From assembly GCF_003369835.1 (NCBI RefSeq), contig NZ_QPMJ01000003.1:434001-498000 (forward strand): a stretch of 64,000 nucleotides of DNA, written 5' to 3'. Position 1 is the first letter of the stretch; every line of letters begins with the position of its first letter. This document shows positions 57,116 to 64,000 of this stretch, in pieces. The translations under genes were made by a program, and so were the position numbers. This DNA is from Halorussus rarus. Its GTDB lineage: Archaea; Halobacteriota; Halobacteria; Halobacteriales; Haladaptataceae. Under the pieces are notes generated by a model, which did not search any database, was not told where the DNA came from, and worked only from the letters and a program-made list of their open reading frames with translations.

Positions 57116-57283
57116 GTTCGGCAGTTGAAAAACTTTCCTTCGAACCGAAACACGGGCGTCGTCGCGTCGAACTCGGTCATCGGACTTCGAAGTGAAGGAG
57201 AGGCTGAACTTATTGATATCGGTCGTGTGTGAGCGAGTACCGCCACCCTCCGTGGCTGTAGAAGCGACGCGGCCGACGGCGAC

Positions 57284-57553
57284 CTACAGCGACCGCGACT
57301 CCACTTCGGGGTCGACGCCGGACTCGGCCAGATCCTGGCGTATCCGGTCGCGCAGGGGGTCGGGAACGGTGTCGCGGCCGACCGGGACCGCGGTCTCGCC
57401 GTCGCCCTTCACCTTCCAGTAGACGATGCAGTCGCTGGGCGCGTAGTACTCGATGCTGTAGTGGTCGTCGCCGCCCCTGTAGTGGACCCGGGCGGCGAAC
57501 CCCTCGGCCTGCCAGCCGTCCCGCTCGGCGAGCGACTCGACGCGTTCGTCCAT
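57284..57553 (-). CDS. Haloarchaeal conserved small protein (DUF7538-like)
   Basis: An 89-residue acidic protein: MDERVESLAERDGWQAEGFA, then AARVHYRGGDDHYSIEYYAP, SDCIVYWKVKGDGETAVPVG, and a final helix RDRIRQDLAESGVDP. It looks like a compact alpha-beta domain and resembles a haloarchaeal family I recall as DUF7538; that assignment is unverified. No partner is evident; it lies between the ABC exporter and tRNA-Val. The start at 57553 is the first ATG. Confidence 0.68.
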   Translation of the reverse strand: MDERVESLAERDGWQAEGFAARVHYRGGDDHYSIEYYAPSDCIVYWKVKGDGETAVPVGRDTVPDPLRDRIRQDLAESGVDPEVESRSL

Positions 57554-57611
57554 GGTCGAAGGTCGGCCGGCCGCGTGGTAGTGGTTACGGAAGGCGACCG
57601 AGAAGGCAACA

Positions 57612-57619
57612 GTTATTTT
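57612..57619 (+). promoter_or_regulatory. TATA-like box of tRNA-Val
   Basis: GTTATTTT about 30 nt upstream of the tRNA-Val 5' end. Confidence 0.55.
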
Positions 57620-57644
57620 CGGCGAGGGGCTTTGTCCCGGTACC

Positions 57645-57718
57645 GGGTCCGTGGTCTAGTTGGTTATGACGCGGCCTTTACAAGGCCGAAGTCGGTGGTT
57701 CGAATCCGCCCGGACCCA
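57645..57718 (+). tRNA. tRNA-Val (anticodon TAC)
   Basis: A complete 74-nt cloverleaf: acceptor stem GGGTCCG/CGGACCC, D-arm with GGTCTAGTTGG, anticodon stem CGGCC/GGCCG around the loop TTTACAA (anticodon TAC), and T-arm GGTGG/CCGCC-type stem with loop TTCGAAT. Discriminator base A at 57718; CCA is not encoded at once (CCACC follows the stem). No intron. Confidence 0.95.
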
Positions 57719-57723
57719 CCTCT

Positions 57724-57982
57724 GACGGCGTAACGGCGACGAGCGCAGCGAGGAGCCTACGCCGTCGAATGGTCTTTCGAGGATTCGAAACAAGGAGTGG
57801 AGCGTAGCGGAACGACCGTGGTTCGAATCCGCCCGGACCCATAGATTCTGACTACGAACGAAGTGAGCAGTCGAATCTCTGACGGGAGGGCGATTCGAAC
57901 CCTGCGAGTCGCAGCCCGCACAGCCGAGCGAAGCGAGGCGAGCAGGACCGTCTCGCCCCGGTGAGAATCCGCCCGGACCCAC
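57724..57982. repeat. Palindromes and two partial copies of the tRNA-Val 3' end
   Basis: Behind tRNA-Val lie a 9-bp hairpin GACGGCGTA (57724-57732)/TACGCCGTC (57758-57766) with a GAGCGCAGCGAG loop, then a 24-nt exact copy of the tRNA 3' end (57818-57841), a GATTC-GACT/AGTC-GAATC hairpin (57844-57877) with loop GAACGAAGTGAGC, and an 18-nt copy (57965-57982). The 57890-57981 stretch resembles 59215-59304 behind tRNA-Phe. Confidence 0.8.
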
Positions 57983-58061
57983 TGCATTTTGCGCCGAGCA
58001 ATCCGCGAGGTGCAAGTCCGTGACTGCAGCCCCTTCACTCCGGAAGACGAGCGGAGCGAGG

Positions 58062-58166
58062 TCAGATGGACCCTTCGTTGGACGCCCACTCGACGAGCGC
58101 GGCGAGTTCCACGAGGACGAACAGGACGACTCCGAGCGTTACCGCCGACCGTAGTGTTTCGCGCAT
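58062..58166 (-). CDS. 34-residue membrane microprotein
   Basis: ATG 58166 to TGA 58062 encodes MRETLRSAVTLGVVLFVLVE, continuing with LAALVEWASNEGSI. One hydrophobic helix (about 9-25) with a charged N-terminus and an amphipathic end is typical of haloarchaeal small membrane proteins. There is no other supported gene in this spacer, and the frame has good codon use. It is divergent from the gene at 58305. Function unknown. Confidence 0.55.
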   Translation of the reverse strand: MRETLRSAVTLGVVLFVLVELAALVEWASNEGSI

Positions 58167-58304
58167 CACGCAAGACTACCGTCGCGTCGGAGTTACGTCT
58201 GTCGGACTCGGCCGACTCGCCTGCGGCGCCGACCCACCAAACCTATACCACCCTGCGAGAAACGGCCCGCCCATGCGTTGGCACGCGCGATCGGGGGTGG
58301 TGTA

Positions 58305-58841
58305 GTGAACCGAGGGGCAGTCGTCGCCGTCGTCCTCCTGTTCAGCCTCGCCGCCGGCGGAGTACTGCTCGCCGGCGACGACGGCCTCGGCGGGACGCCC
58401 GACGCTCCCGCAGGCGATTCGACGACCACGACGACAACCGGGAGCGGAGGCTCGCCGACCGATACCGCCAGCGGCGACAGCGCCAGTGATGCGACCGCGA
58501 CGCCTTCCGACTCGGGCTACGCGTTCACCATCCAGTCGATCGAGGACTGCGGGAGCACCTGTCGGGACGTGACTGCGCGACTCGACAACTCCGGCGGGGC
58601 GGTCCGCGAGGAGGTGGAGGTCACCACCAAGATGTACGCCGACGACGATCTGCTGTGGGCGGGCAACGAGACGGTCGGCCGGCTCGGCCCCGGCGAGTCC
58701 CACACCTCGACCCGGCGCGTGGACGTGGGGTTCTCGGGCGGCCTCGCCATCAGCGCCAACGACGGCTACGTCACCATCGTCACCGTCGTCCGGTCCGAGG
58801 GCGGAACTGCGCGGTTCTCGGAACGCCGGAAAGTGGCCTGA
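58305..58841 (+). CDS. Membrane-anchored extracytoplasmic beta-domain protein
   Basis: A 178-residue protein. The start is GTG at 58305; residues about 4-24 (GAVVAVVLLFSLAAGGVLLAG) form the anchor. A Thr/Gly/Ser/Asp-rich linker (about 30-65) leads to a beta domain (about 70-178) with YAFTIQSIEDCGSTCRDVTA, LDNSGGAVREEVEVTTKMYA and VGRLGPGESHTSTRRVDV, an FxLYD/CARDB-like pattern, with a probable Cys-Cys disulfide (ECGSTC region). It is preceded by a 10-codon frame (58273-58305) whose TAG overlaps the GTG, which suggests coupling. Function unknown. Confidence 0.75.
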   Translation: MNRGAVVAVVLLFSLAAGGVLLAGDDGLGGTPDAPAGDSTTTTTTGSGGSPTDTASGDSASDATATPSDSGYAFTIQSIEDCGSTCRDVTARLDNSGGAVREEVEVTTKMYADDDLLWAGNETVGRLGPGESHTSTRRVDVGFSGGLAISANDGYVTIVTVVRSEGGTARFSERRKVA

Positions 58842-58875
58842 CCGTCCGCTTCGCTCGACGGTCCGCTCCGACTCG

Positions 58876-58977
58876 TCACTCGATGTCGGCCCCGCAATCG
58901 GGGCACTCGTCGTCCACGATGGTCACCTGCGCGTCGCACTCGGGACAGAACTCGAGATAGCAGGCCGGGTCGCCCAT
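58876..58977 (-). CDS. 33-residue zinc-ribbon microprotein (DUF7561-like)
   Basis: ATG 58977 to TGA 58876 encodes MGDPACYLEFCPECDAQVTI, then VDDECPDCGADIE. CPEC and CPDC pairs 14 residues apart make a minimal zinc ribbon; a further Cys (position 6) is free. Very short zinc-finger proteins are abundant in haloarchaea and several have been shown to matter for motility or biofilm formation in Haloferax; whether this one does is unknown. It is convergent with the gene at 58305-58841. Confidence 0.75.
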   Translation of the reverse strand: MGDPACYLEFCPECDAQVTIVDDECPDCGADIE

Positions 58978-59073
58978 GACGTGGGGTACGCTGGCGCGGC
59001 CCAAAGGCGTTGTCCCGCTTCCCTGGTGGTGTTTCGAAACGCTTTTCTCTATCATGTGCCTCGTTGCGAGTGC

Positions 59074-59147
59074 GCCGCCTTAGCTCAGACTGGGAGAGCA
59101 CTCGACTGAAGATCGAGCTGTCCCCCGTTCAAATCGGGGAGGCGGCA
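59074..59147 (+). tRNA. tRNA-Phe (anticodon GAA)
   Basis: A complete 74-nt cloverleaf: acceptor GCCGCCT/AGGCGGC, D-arm with GCTCAGACTGGGAGAGC, anticodon stem CTCGA/TCGAG with loop CTGAAGA (anticodon GAA), T-arm CCCCG/CGGGG with loop TTCAAAT, discriminator A at 59147. No encoded CCA and no intron. A CGCTTTTCTCT stretch (59039-59049) could be its promoter. Confidence 0.95.
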
Positions 59148-59155
59148 CTCGTTCT

Positions 59156-59304
59156 GCCGACGACAAATGAGCGAGCGTAGCGAGCGAGCTGTCGTCGGCG
59201 ATGATGCGTCCGACGCGATTTGAACACGCCAGTCGCAGGCCTGCGCAGTGACCGAAGGGAACGAGCAGGACCGTCTGGCACCTGTTTAAATCGAGGAGGC
59301 GGCA
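59156..59304. repeat. Palindrome and partial copy of the tRNA-Phe 3' end
   Basis: A perfect 10-bp inverted repeat GCCGACGACA (59156-59165)/TGTCGTCGGC (59190-59199) encloses a GAGCGAGCGTAGCGAGCGAG loop. It is followed by a stretch (59215-59304) similar to 57890-57981 (shared GCGATT-GAAC, GTCGCAG and GAGCAGGACCGTCT blocks) and ends in a copy of the tRNA-Phe 3' end at 59284-59304 with two mismatches. Confidence 0.75.
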
Positions 59305-59343
59305 TACCACTTTTTACGTCGTCGGGTCTCCTCGCTCATGGTT

Positions 59344-59500
59344 CGAGAGAGCTCCGCTCTCTCGTCATCACGAAAATCTCCGATTTTCGAACGACTACGC
59401 TCGCTGCGGGAACCACTCCTCGTAAAAACTTGGGGAAAACCCCCGGACGCGACCGAAGGGAGCGTCCGGTGAAACCGCGGCTCGCTTCGCTCGCCGCGGT
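59344..59500. repeat. Cluster of four perfect 8-bp hairpins
   Basis: CGAGAGAG/CTCTCTCG (59344-59364), CGAAAATC/GATTTTCG (59371-59389), CCGGACGC/GCGTCCGG (59443-59469) and ACCGCGGC/GCCGCGGT (59474-59500). Loops are CTCCG, TCC, GACCGAAGGGA and TCGCTTCGCTC. No gene is supported between tRNA-Phe and the ferredoxin gene. Confidence 0.7.
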
Positions 59501-59674
59501 ATCCTGCACGGTCTTCGACTGCGGACAGGGCCCTCCGTTTCCAGTTTTGTAGTGGGTTGCAGTCAAAGTGCTACCAAGGTACAATCGTTCGATGACCTCC
59601 CCGCTTCCCGCCGGAAGCTGGCCATCTCAAGTTCAAGCGAAGGTTTATACTTCGGATTTCGCTAGCAAGGGGTG

Positions 59675-60403
59675 ATGGAGTCCCCGTTCGACGTGTTACT
59701 CATCGACGCCGACGCCGACGACGAGGAGGTCGAGCAGGCGTACCGGGAGCGGGTGAAGGAGGCCCACCCGGACCAGGGCGGCTCGGTGGAGGAGTTCCAG
59801 GCGGTCAGGGCCGCCTACAAGAAGATCCAGGCGGGCTACGAGGAGAACGGCGCCGCGGCCGGCGGCGACGAGGTCGACCGCCAGGCGGCCGACCGGACCC
59901 GGGCCGCCGATCGGGGGACCGTCGGCGACGACCGGGACGACGCCGGCGACGCCGGCGCCGAACCCCGCGACCGGCGGGTCTCCTCGCAGGTCACGTACCT
60001 CAACTACGACGTGCTCTCGGACTTCGGGTGGGAGACCGACGACGCGGACCTCTTCGAGAAGGCGGCCGCCGCGGACCTCGGCGAGGAGGACTACGGGGAG
60101 TTCCGCGTCCAGCCCGGCGAGTCGCTGCTCGAGGCCGCCGAGGACCGGGGCTTCGCGTGGCCGTTCGCCTGCCGCGGCGGGGCGTGCGCCAACTGCGCCA
60201 TCCTGCTGCGCGACGGGGAGCTGTCGATGCCAGCCAGCCACGTCCTCTCGGAGGAGCTGATGGAACAGGGCATCCGGCTGTCGTGCAACGGGATGCCCAT
60301 CACCGACGAGCTGGAGGTCGTCTACAACGTCAAGCACATGCCCGAACTCGACGACCTCCTGCTGCCGCCCCGACCGTTCGAGCAGGCGTACTCCGACGAC
60401 TGA
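59675..60403 (+). CDS. J-domain/2Fe-2S ferredoxin fusion protein
   Basis: A 242-residue protein. Residues about 1-50 form a DnaJ-like J domain with the HPD motif (EAHPDQGGS, about 30-38). An acidic linker (about 55-105) leads to a plant-type 2Fe-2S ferredoxin domain: FACRGGACANCAILLRDGEL supplies the first three Cys and IRLSCNGMP the fourth, the Cx4Cx2Cx~29C spacing. J-domain ferredoxins are a haloarchaeal type thought to serve as electron carriers with an unclear chaperone link. The ATG at 59675 lies about 28 nt from a TTTATAC box (59644-59650). Confidence 0.9.
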   Translation: MESPFDVLLIDADADDEEVEQAYRERVKEAHPDQGGSVEEFQAVRAAYKKIQAGYEENGAAAGGDEVDRQAADRTRAADRGTVGDDRDDAGDAGAEPRDRRVSSQVTYLNYDVLSDFGWETDDADLFEKAAAADLGEEDYGEFRVQPGESLLEAAEDRGFAWPFACRGGACANCAILLRDGELSMPASHVLSEELMEQGIRLSCNGMPITDELEVVYNVKHMPELDDLLLPPRPFEQAYSDD

Positions 60404-60524
60404 CCCGCACGACGAGCCCCGACAGGCCGTCGCATCTGTCCACGAACGCGGGCCCGACGTCGTTCGCTTCCCGTCGCCTCCGAAGTCGAACAAATTAACT
60501 ACCGCCTCTGTGAACCGCTCTCGC

Positions 60525-61193
60525 ATGAAAGCAGGGGTACTCGGCATCGTCCGGGACGACTTCGAGGTCGTCGACTCGTTCTCCGACACCGTCGAGCGCG
60601 ACGGCAGGGAACTCGAACGCGTGCTGGACGTCCGGCGGGTGTTCTCGCTCCCCTCCGGCCAGATCGCGTTCGAGGGTCGGGCGGCGGTCGAGCGCGTGGT
60701 CGAACGGACGACGACCGAACTCGACTCCGGCGAGGTCAGGGTCGAGGAGACGCCGGAGACCGAGACCCGCGTCACCGACCTCGTCGGCGTCCCCGGCGAG
60801 TTCGTGGTCGCGGGCAGCGGGAAGGGCACCTTCGCGTTCGACCTGGTGAGCCACGACACGGCCGCCGACATCGAACGCGCCAGCCTCGACCTCGACGCCT
60901 TCCTCGACGCCCAGTCCGACGCCGAGCCGTGGCGGGCGGGCTTCTACGACGGCGCCGGCAACTGCGAGAACGGCGTGGTCCACGGCTCGGACCTGCTCGA
61001 CGACGACCGGCTCGCCGACATCCTCGACGGCGCGTCGCTCAACCAGCTCGGGCTCGACTGCTCGTACGGCGACCGGTCGCTCAAGATGACCGCGGCCGAG
61101 AGCGGCTACGTCGAGGTGTACCGGCCGAGCGACTTCGACACCGCCGACTTCCTCCAGTACCTGCTCGACGAGGTCGTCCCGCACGCCGCGTGA
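60525..61193 (+). CDS. Conserved-looking haloarchaeal protein of unknown function
   Basis: A 222-residue protein without membrane segments or named motif. It begins MKAGVLGIVRDDFEVVDSFS and contains VFSLPSGQIAFEGRAAVERV, TDLVGVPGEFVVAGSGKGTF and DRSLKMTAAESGYVEVYRPS. The pattern is mixed alpha/beta and acidic. An ACAAATTAACT box (60489-60499) about 30 nt upstream of the ATG supports the start and a leaderless transcript. It precedes the carbonic anhydrase gene by 64 bp, which has its own TATA-like box. Confidence 0.65.
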   Translation: MKAGVLGIVRDDFEVVDSFSDTVERDGRELERVLDVRRVFSLPSGQIAFEGRAAVERVVERTTTELDSGEVRVEETPETETRVTDLVGVPGEFVVAGSGKGTFAFDLVSHDTAADIERASLDLDAFLDAQSDAEPWRAGFYDGAGNCENGVVHGSDLLDDDRLADILDGASLNQLGLDCSYGDRSLKMTAAESGYVEVYRPSDFDTADFLQYLLDEVVPHAA

Positions 61194-61257
61194 GGTGCCG
61201 GCGTGTCCCTCGGCTCCCTTCGGGACACATATTACGCCCGGCGACGCTGTTTCGCAC

Positions 61258-61953
61258 ATGGCGAGCCAGACGCTCCTCGACCTGCTGGAGGGGAACCGCG
61301 AACACGTCGAATCGCTCGCGGCGGACCACTTCGACGCCGTGCAGGACGAACAGCGACCGGAGGTCGTCTCCATCTGCTGTTCGGACTCCCGGGTCTCCCA
61401 GGAGGGGATGTGGACCGTCGCGGAGCCGGGCCGGCTGTTCACCCCGAGCAACATCGGCAACCAGGTCTGGGACGAGTACGATGGCGAGCGCGTAGTGAAC
61501 GGCAACCTGCTCTACCCGCTCGCCCACACGGGCACCGAAACGGTCGCGGTCGTCGGCCACACCGGCTGCGGGGCGGTCACCGCGGCCTACCGGGCGGTCA
61601 CCGCGGACGAGAGCGGGGACTACCCCGGCATCGAGAAGTGGGTCCGGAGCCTCGTGCCGGTGGTCGAGGCGGGGCTCGACGACGAGGCGGTCGACGCCGA
61701 CGCGGACGCCGACGCGGTCGTGAACCAGCTGGTGGAGTACAACGTCCACCGGCAGGTCGCGTTCCTCCGGGAGGCCGACGCGCTGCCGGCGTCGGCCTCG
61801 GTCTACGGGTTCGTCTACGACTTCCAGCGCGTCTACGGCGACGTCCCGGGCCGGACGTACCTCGTGAACGACGACGGCGAGACCGACCCGGACGCAATCG
61901 CCGACCGCCTGCCCGAGGAGTACGCCGACTCGGTCGCGAGCCTGCTCTACTGA
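61258..61953 (+). CDS. Beta-class carbonic anhydrase
   Basis: A 231-residue beta-carbonic anhydrase. Zinc ligands are Cys in SICCSDSR (with the Asp/Arg dyad), His in VVGHTGCGA and Cys in the same TGCGA. The GRLFTPSNIGNQVW segment is conserved in the family. An acidic insertion (EAGLDDEAVDADADADAV) is a haloarchaeal addition. It interconverts CO2 and bicarbonate. ATG 61258 lies 28 nt from a CATATTA box (61228-61234), favouring it over the longer upstream frame. Confidence 0.93.
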   Translation: MASQTLLDLLEGNREHVESLAADHFDAVQDEQRPEVVSICCSDSRVSQEGMWTVAEPGRLFTPSNIGNQVWDEYDGERVVNGNLLYPLAHTGTETVAVVGHTGCGAVTAAYRAVTADESGDYPGIEKWVRSLVPVVEAGLDDEAVDADADADAVVNQLVEYNVHRQVAFLREADALPASASVYGFVYDFQRVYGDVPGRTYLVNDDGETDPDAIADRLPEEYADSVASLLY

Positions 61954-62038
61954 CCCGGCGACCGAGCTCCGACGGCTCGGCCGTGTCACCGGCTCTCTCG
62001 GAAGCCTTATCCGTGCGCCGCTACTCCGTTCGGACGCA

Positions 62039-62233
62039 ATGGCGAAAGGAACGGTCGACTTCTTCAACGACACCGGCGGTTACGGCTTTATCGAGACTGA
62101 GGACGCGGACGAGGACGTTTTCTTCCACATGGAGGACGTTGGCGGCCCGGACCTCGAAGAGGGACAGGAAATCGAGTTCGACATCGAGCAGGCTGACAAG
62201 GGTCCGCGAGCGACCAACGTCCAGCGGCTGTAG
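62039..62233 (+). CDS. cspA: Cold-shock domain protein
   Basis: A 64-residue single cold-shock domain: MAKGTVDFFNDTGGYGFIET with RNP1-type GYGFIE, EDVFFHMEDV as RNP2, and a final GPRATNVQRL. It binds single-stranded RNA/DNA and is a typical haloarchaeal CspA. It has a normal length and no partner in an operon. The 5' region has a CTTATC box about 30 nt upstream of the ATG. Confidence 0.96.
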   Translation: MAKGTVDFFNDTGGYGFIETEDADEDVFFHMEDVGGPDLEEGQEIEFDIEQADKGPRATNVQRL

Positions 62234-62387
62234 TCGGTCGAACTTCTGCAACGATCAGTTTTTCCATTTATCGCCCCGGTAGCGACTGCCTCGTCGCAAC
62301 GGGTGTCGCGAGACGGACACCGATGGCCGACGACCCGATACTGATAGATTTACTTACATTTATGTGCTGGGGCACACGAGATTCCCC

Positions 62388-63056
62388 ATGGAGTTCAACA
62401 TCCGCAAGCGACCCAGCAGCGCCATCCTCGAAGTCACGCTCGACGACGGCGAGCGAATCGACGCCGAGCCCGGTGCGATGGTGAGCCGGACCGACGCGGT
62501 CGAAACCGACACCGAGGTCGCGGGCGGCGAGGGCGTGACCGGCATGCTCTCGCGGGCGATCTCCGACGAGCGCGAGATGACAGCCAACGCCTTCCGGGCG
62601 ACCGCCGACGGCGCCCAGGTGCTGCTCGCGCCCGACGCGCCCGGCGACGTCACGCCCATCGACCTGGCTGAGACGGGCCGCATCAAGGTCCAGTCGGGGT
62701 CGACGCTCGCGTGGACCCCGGACGTCGAGAAGTCGACCGCCGCCAACGAGGCCGGCAACTTCTTCTCGTCGGGCGAACTGACCGTCCTCGCGATGGCGGG
62801 CGAGGGCACCGCGTTCCTCTCGGCCTACGGCGCCGTGGTCTCCCGCGAGGTCGCTTCCGACGACCCGCTCGTGGTCGACGAGGACCACCTCGTCGCGTGG
62901 ACCGACGGCCTCGACGTCTCCCGAGAGCGCGACGGCTCGATAAAGTCCACGCTGCTCGGCGGCGAGGGGTTCGTGACCCGGTTCACCGGCGACGGGAGCG
63001 TCTGGCTCCAGACCCGCGACCCCCTCGTGTTCCGGCGGTCGGCCGGCGGGAACTAG
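62388..63056 (+). CDS. AIM24-family (TIGR00266-type) protein
   Basis: A 222-residue protein of the AIM24/TIGR00266 family. It starts MEFNIRKRPSSAILEVTLDD, has DAEPGAMVSRTDAVETDTEV, QVLLAPDAPGDVTPIDL and a final GEGFVTRFTGDGSVWLQTRD, the repeated beta-strand pattern of this beta-roll fold. Function is unknown; in yeast AIM24 helps organise mitochondrial membranes. An AT-rich block (62345-62364) with ATTTATG about 27 nt upstream supports the ATG at 62388. Confidence 0.9.
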   Translation: MEFNIRKRPSSAILEVTLDDGERIDAEPGAMVSRTDAVETDTEVAGGEGVTGMLSRAISDEREMTANAFRATADGAQVLLAPDAPGDVTPIDLAETGRIKVQSGSTLAWTPDVEKSTAANEAGNFFSSGELTVLAMAGEGTAFLSAYGAVVSREVASDDPLVVDEDHLVAWTDGLDVSRERDGSIKSTLLGGEGFVTRFTGDGSVWLQTRDPLVFRRSAGGN

Positions 63057-63057
63057 G

Positions 63058-63906
63058 CTACTCGTCGAGGCGCTTCATCTCCTCGTCGGAGAGCTCGACC
63101 GCCGAGGCCGCGACGTTCTGCTCGAGGTGGTCGACGCTGGAGGTGCCCGGAATCGGGACGGTGACCGGCGAGTGCTCGAGCAGCCACGCCAGCGCGACCT
63201 GCCGGGGCGTGGCGTCGCGGTTCGCCGCGACGTCCTCCAGCACCGATTCCTTCTCGCCGAGATCGCCCCCGCCGATGGGGAAGTAGGCGATGAAGCCGAT
63301 ACCGGCGTCCTCGCACGCCTCGAGCACGTCCTCGTGCTCGCGGTCGCCGACGTTGTACTGGTTCTGGACCGTCGCCACGTCCACCATGTCGCGGGCCGTC
63401 TCGAGCTGGTCGACGCTGACGTTGCTCAGGCCGACGTGGTCGACCAGCCCGTCGTCCTTGAGTTCGCCGAACGCCTGGACCGCTTCCTCGAACGAGGCGT
63501 CGACGTCGGTGTTGTGCAGCTGGTAGAGGTCGATGCTGTCAACGCCGAGCCGGTCGATGCTTGTGAGCACCTGGTTCCGGAAGTAGTCGGGGCCGCCGTG
63601 GGGGATCCAGTCGCCCGACCGGTTCCGGAGGAAGCCGGCCTTCGTGGCCACGACCGCGTCGTCGGACTCGAGCGCCTCCCCGATGATGCGCTCGCTGACC
63701 CCCGGCCCGTAGGAGTCGGCGGTGTCGACGAAGTCGACGTCCATCTCGACCGCCCGCCGCAGGACCTCGCGGGCCTCGTCCTCGTCGTCGGGGCGGCCGA
63801 TGATGTCCTCGCCGGTCAGCCGCATCGCGCCGTACGCGAGTCGGTGGACGGTCAGGTCGCCGCCGATGTCGAACGTGTCGCTCCGGTTCTGGCTGACTTC
63901 GACCAT
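63058..63906 (-). CDS. Aldo/keto reductase
   Basis: A 282-residue AKR-family protein. The catalytic tetrad is visible: Asp and Tyr in VDTADSYGPG, Lys in VATKAGF and His in YQLHNTD; the NADPH-binding C-terminus has PIPGTSSVDHLEQN. The substrate is unknown. ATG 63906 gives the MVEVSQNRSDTFDIGG start. It is convergent with the AIM24 gene, with two bases between the stop codons. The remaining 94 bp of the window show no gene. Confidence 0.92.
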   Translation of the reverse strand: MVEVSQNRSDTFDIGGDLTVHRLAYGAMRLTGEDIIGRPDDEDEAREVLRRAVEMDVDFVDTADSYGPGVSERIIGEALESDDAVVATKAGFLRNRSGDWIPHGGPDYFRNQVLTSIDRLGVDSIDLYQLHNTDVDASFEEAVQAFGELKDDGLVDHVGLSNVSVDQLETARDMVDVATVQNQYNVGDREHEDVLEACEDAGIGFIAYFPIGGGDLGEKESVLEDVAANRDATPRQVALAWLLEHSPVTVPIPGTSSVDHLEQNVAASAVELSDEEMKRLDE

Positions 63907-64000
63907 ACCGTTCCTGGGGTAGTGATTTCATTAGTCGTTCTGGTAGCCCCCGGTCTTGCGGGGAACGGCCGGGGGGAGGCTTTTGGTGGTCGCGGTCGAA

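Noticed and set aside
57645-59304. An integrated provirus or plasmid between the two tRNAs
   Set aside because: Despite tRNA 3' end copies, the interval holds only ordinary small host-like genes and no integrase, replication or viral gene.

Overview
The window is chromosomal DNA from a haloarchaeon (class Halobacteria). The evidence is a GC content near 70%, strongly acidic predicted proteins, many leaderless genes with a TATA-like box 25-30 nt upstream of the start codon, haloarchaeal lineage proteins (DUF5789, DUF5809/DUF5810, DUF7344, DUF7504 and DUF7573 types, bat-type HTH, Hvo_1808-type surface protein), F420 and tetrahydromethanopterin-type enzymes, aSUI1 and tRNAs of archaeal type. The genus cannot be fixed from the sequence alone. 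I see no rRNA, CRISPR array, transposase or integrase.

Layout. 1-11.5 kb: a truncated gene, a ThiD-ThiN fusion, a NOG1-type GTPase, two DUF389 membrane proteins flanking a SIMPL lipoprotein, EngB, a MEDS/triple-GAF histidine kinase and a thioredoxin-reductase-like flavoprotein. 11.5-23.4 kb: a D-2-hydroxyacid dehydrogenase, a two-gene DUF7504/zinc-ribbon operon, a NUDIX-eIF2B-like fusion divergent from an unusual membrane NUDIX-like protein, an HExxH surface protein, a phosphoesterase, a PQQ-type propeller protein, and overlapping cofE and mer. 23.4-28.6 kb: a TetR regulator with a candidate operator, then a tightly coupled MoxR-DUF58-transglutaminase operon. 28.8-41.9 kb: mostly housekeeping genes (aSUI1, rhodanese, RNase II-type RNB, uracil-DNA glycosylase, NUDIX, RimI-type acetyltransferase, aconitase, dUTPase/dCTP-deaminase family, stand-alone trpB).

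41.3-49.1 kb is the most distinctive region: a seven-gene cluster of four TasA/CalY-like surface fibre subunits with SipW-type signals, a membrane-anchored protein with a TasA-like domain, a Thr-rich membrane-anchored protein and a dedicated type I signal peptidase. A divergent DUF7344-type regulator sits at its 5' end. Each TasA-like gene is preceded by a GC-rich hairpin close to its start codon, and three spacers share a nearly identical 26-nt element that folds like a tRNA T-arm. I read this as an archaeal counterpart of the Bacillus tapA-sipW-tasA matrix-fibre operon, possibly with an RNA-level expression control.

49.1-64 kb: an FAD oxidoreductase, trehalose synthesis (otsA, otsB), a Gly/Arg-rich disordered protein, an ABC exporter, tRNA-Val and tRNA-Phe with degenerate copies of their own 3' ends downstream, two proteins of 33-34 residues, a J-domain/2Fe-2S ferredoxin fusion, beta-carbonic anhydrase, a cold-shock protein, an AIM24-family protein and an aldo/keto reductase. 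A family of short GC-rich palindromes whose loops resemble GAGCGNAGCGAG is scattered through intergenic DNA, clusters behind the tRNAs, and appears once in frame inside a coding gene.
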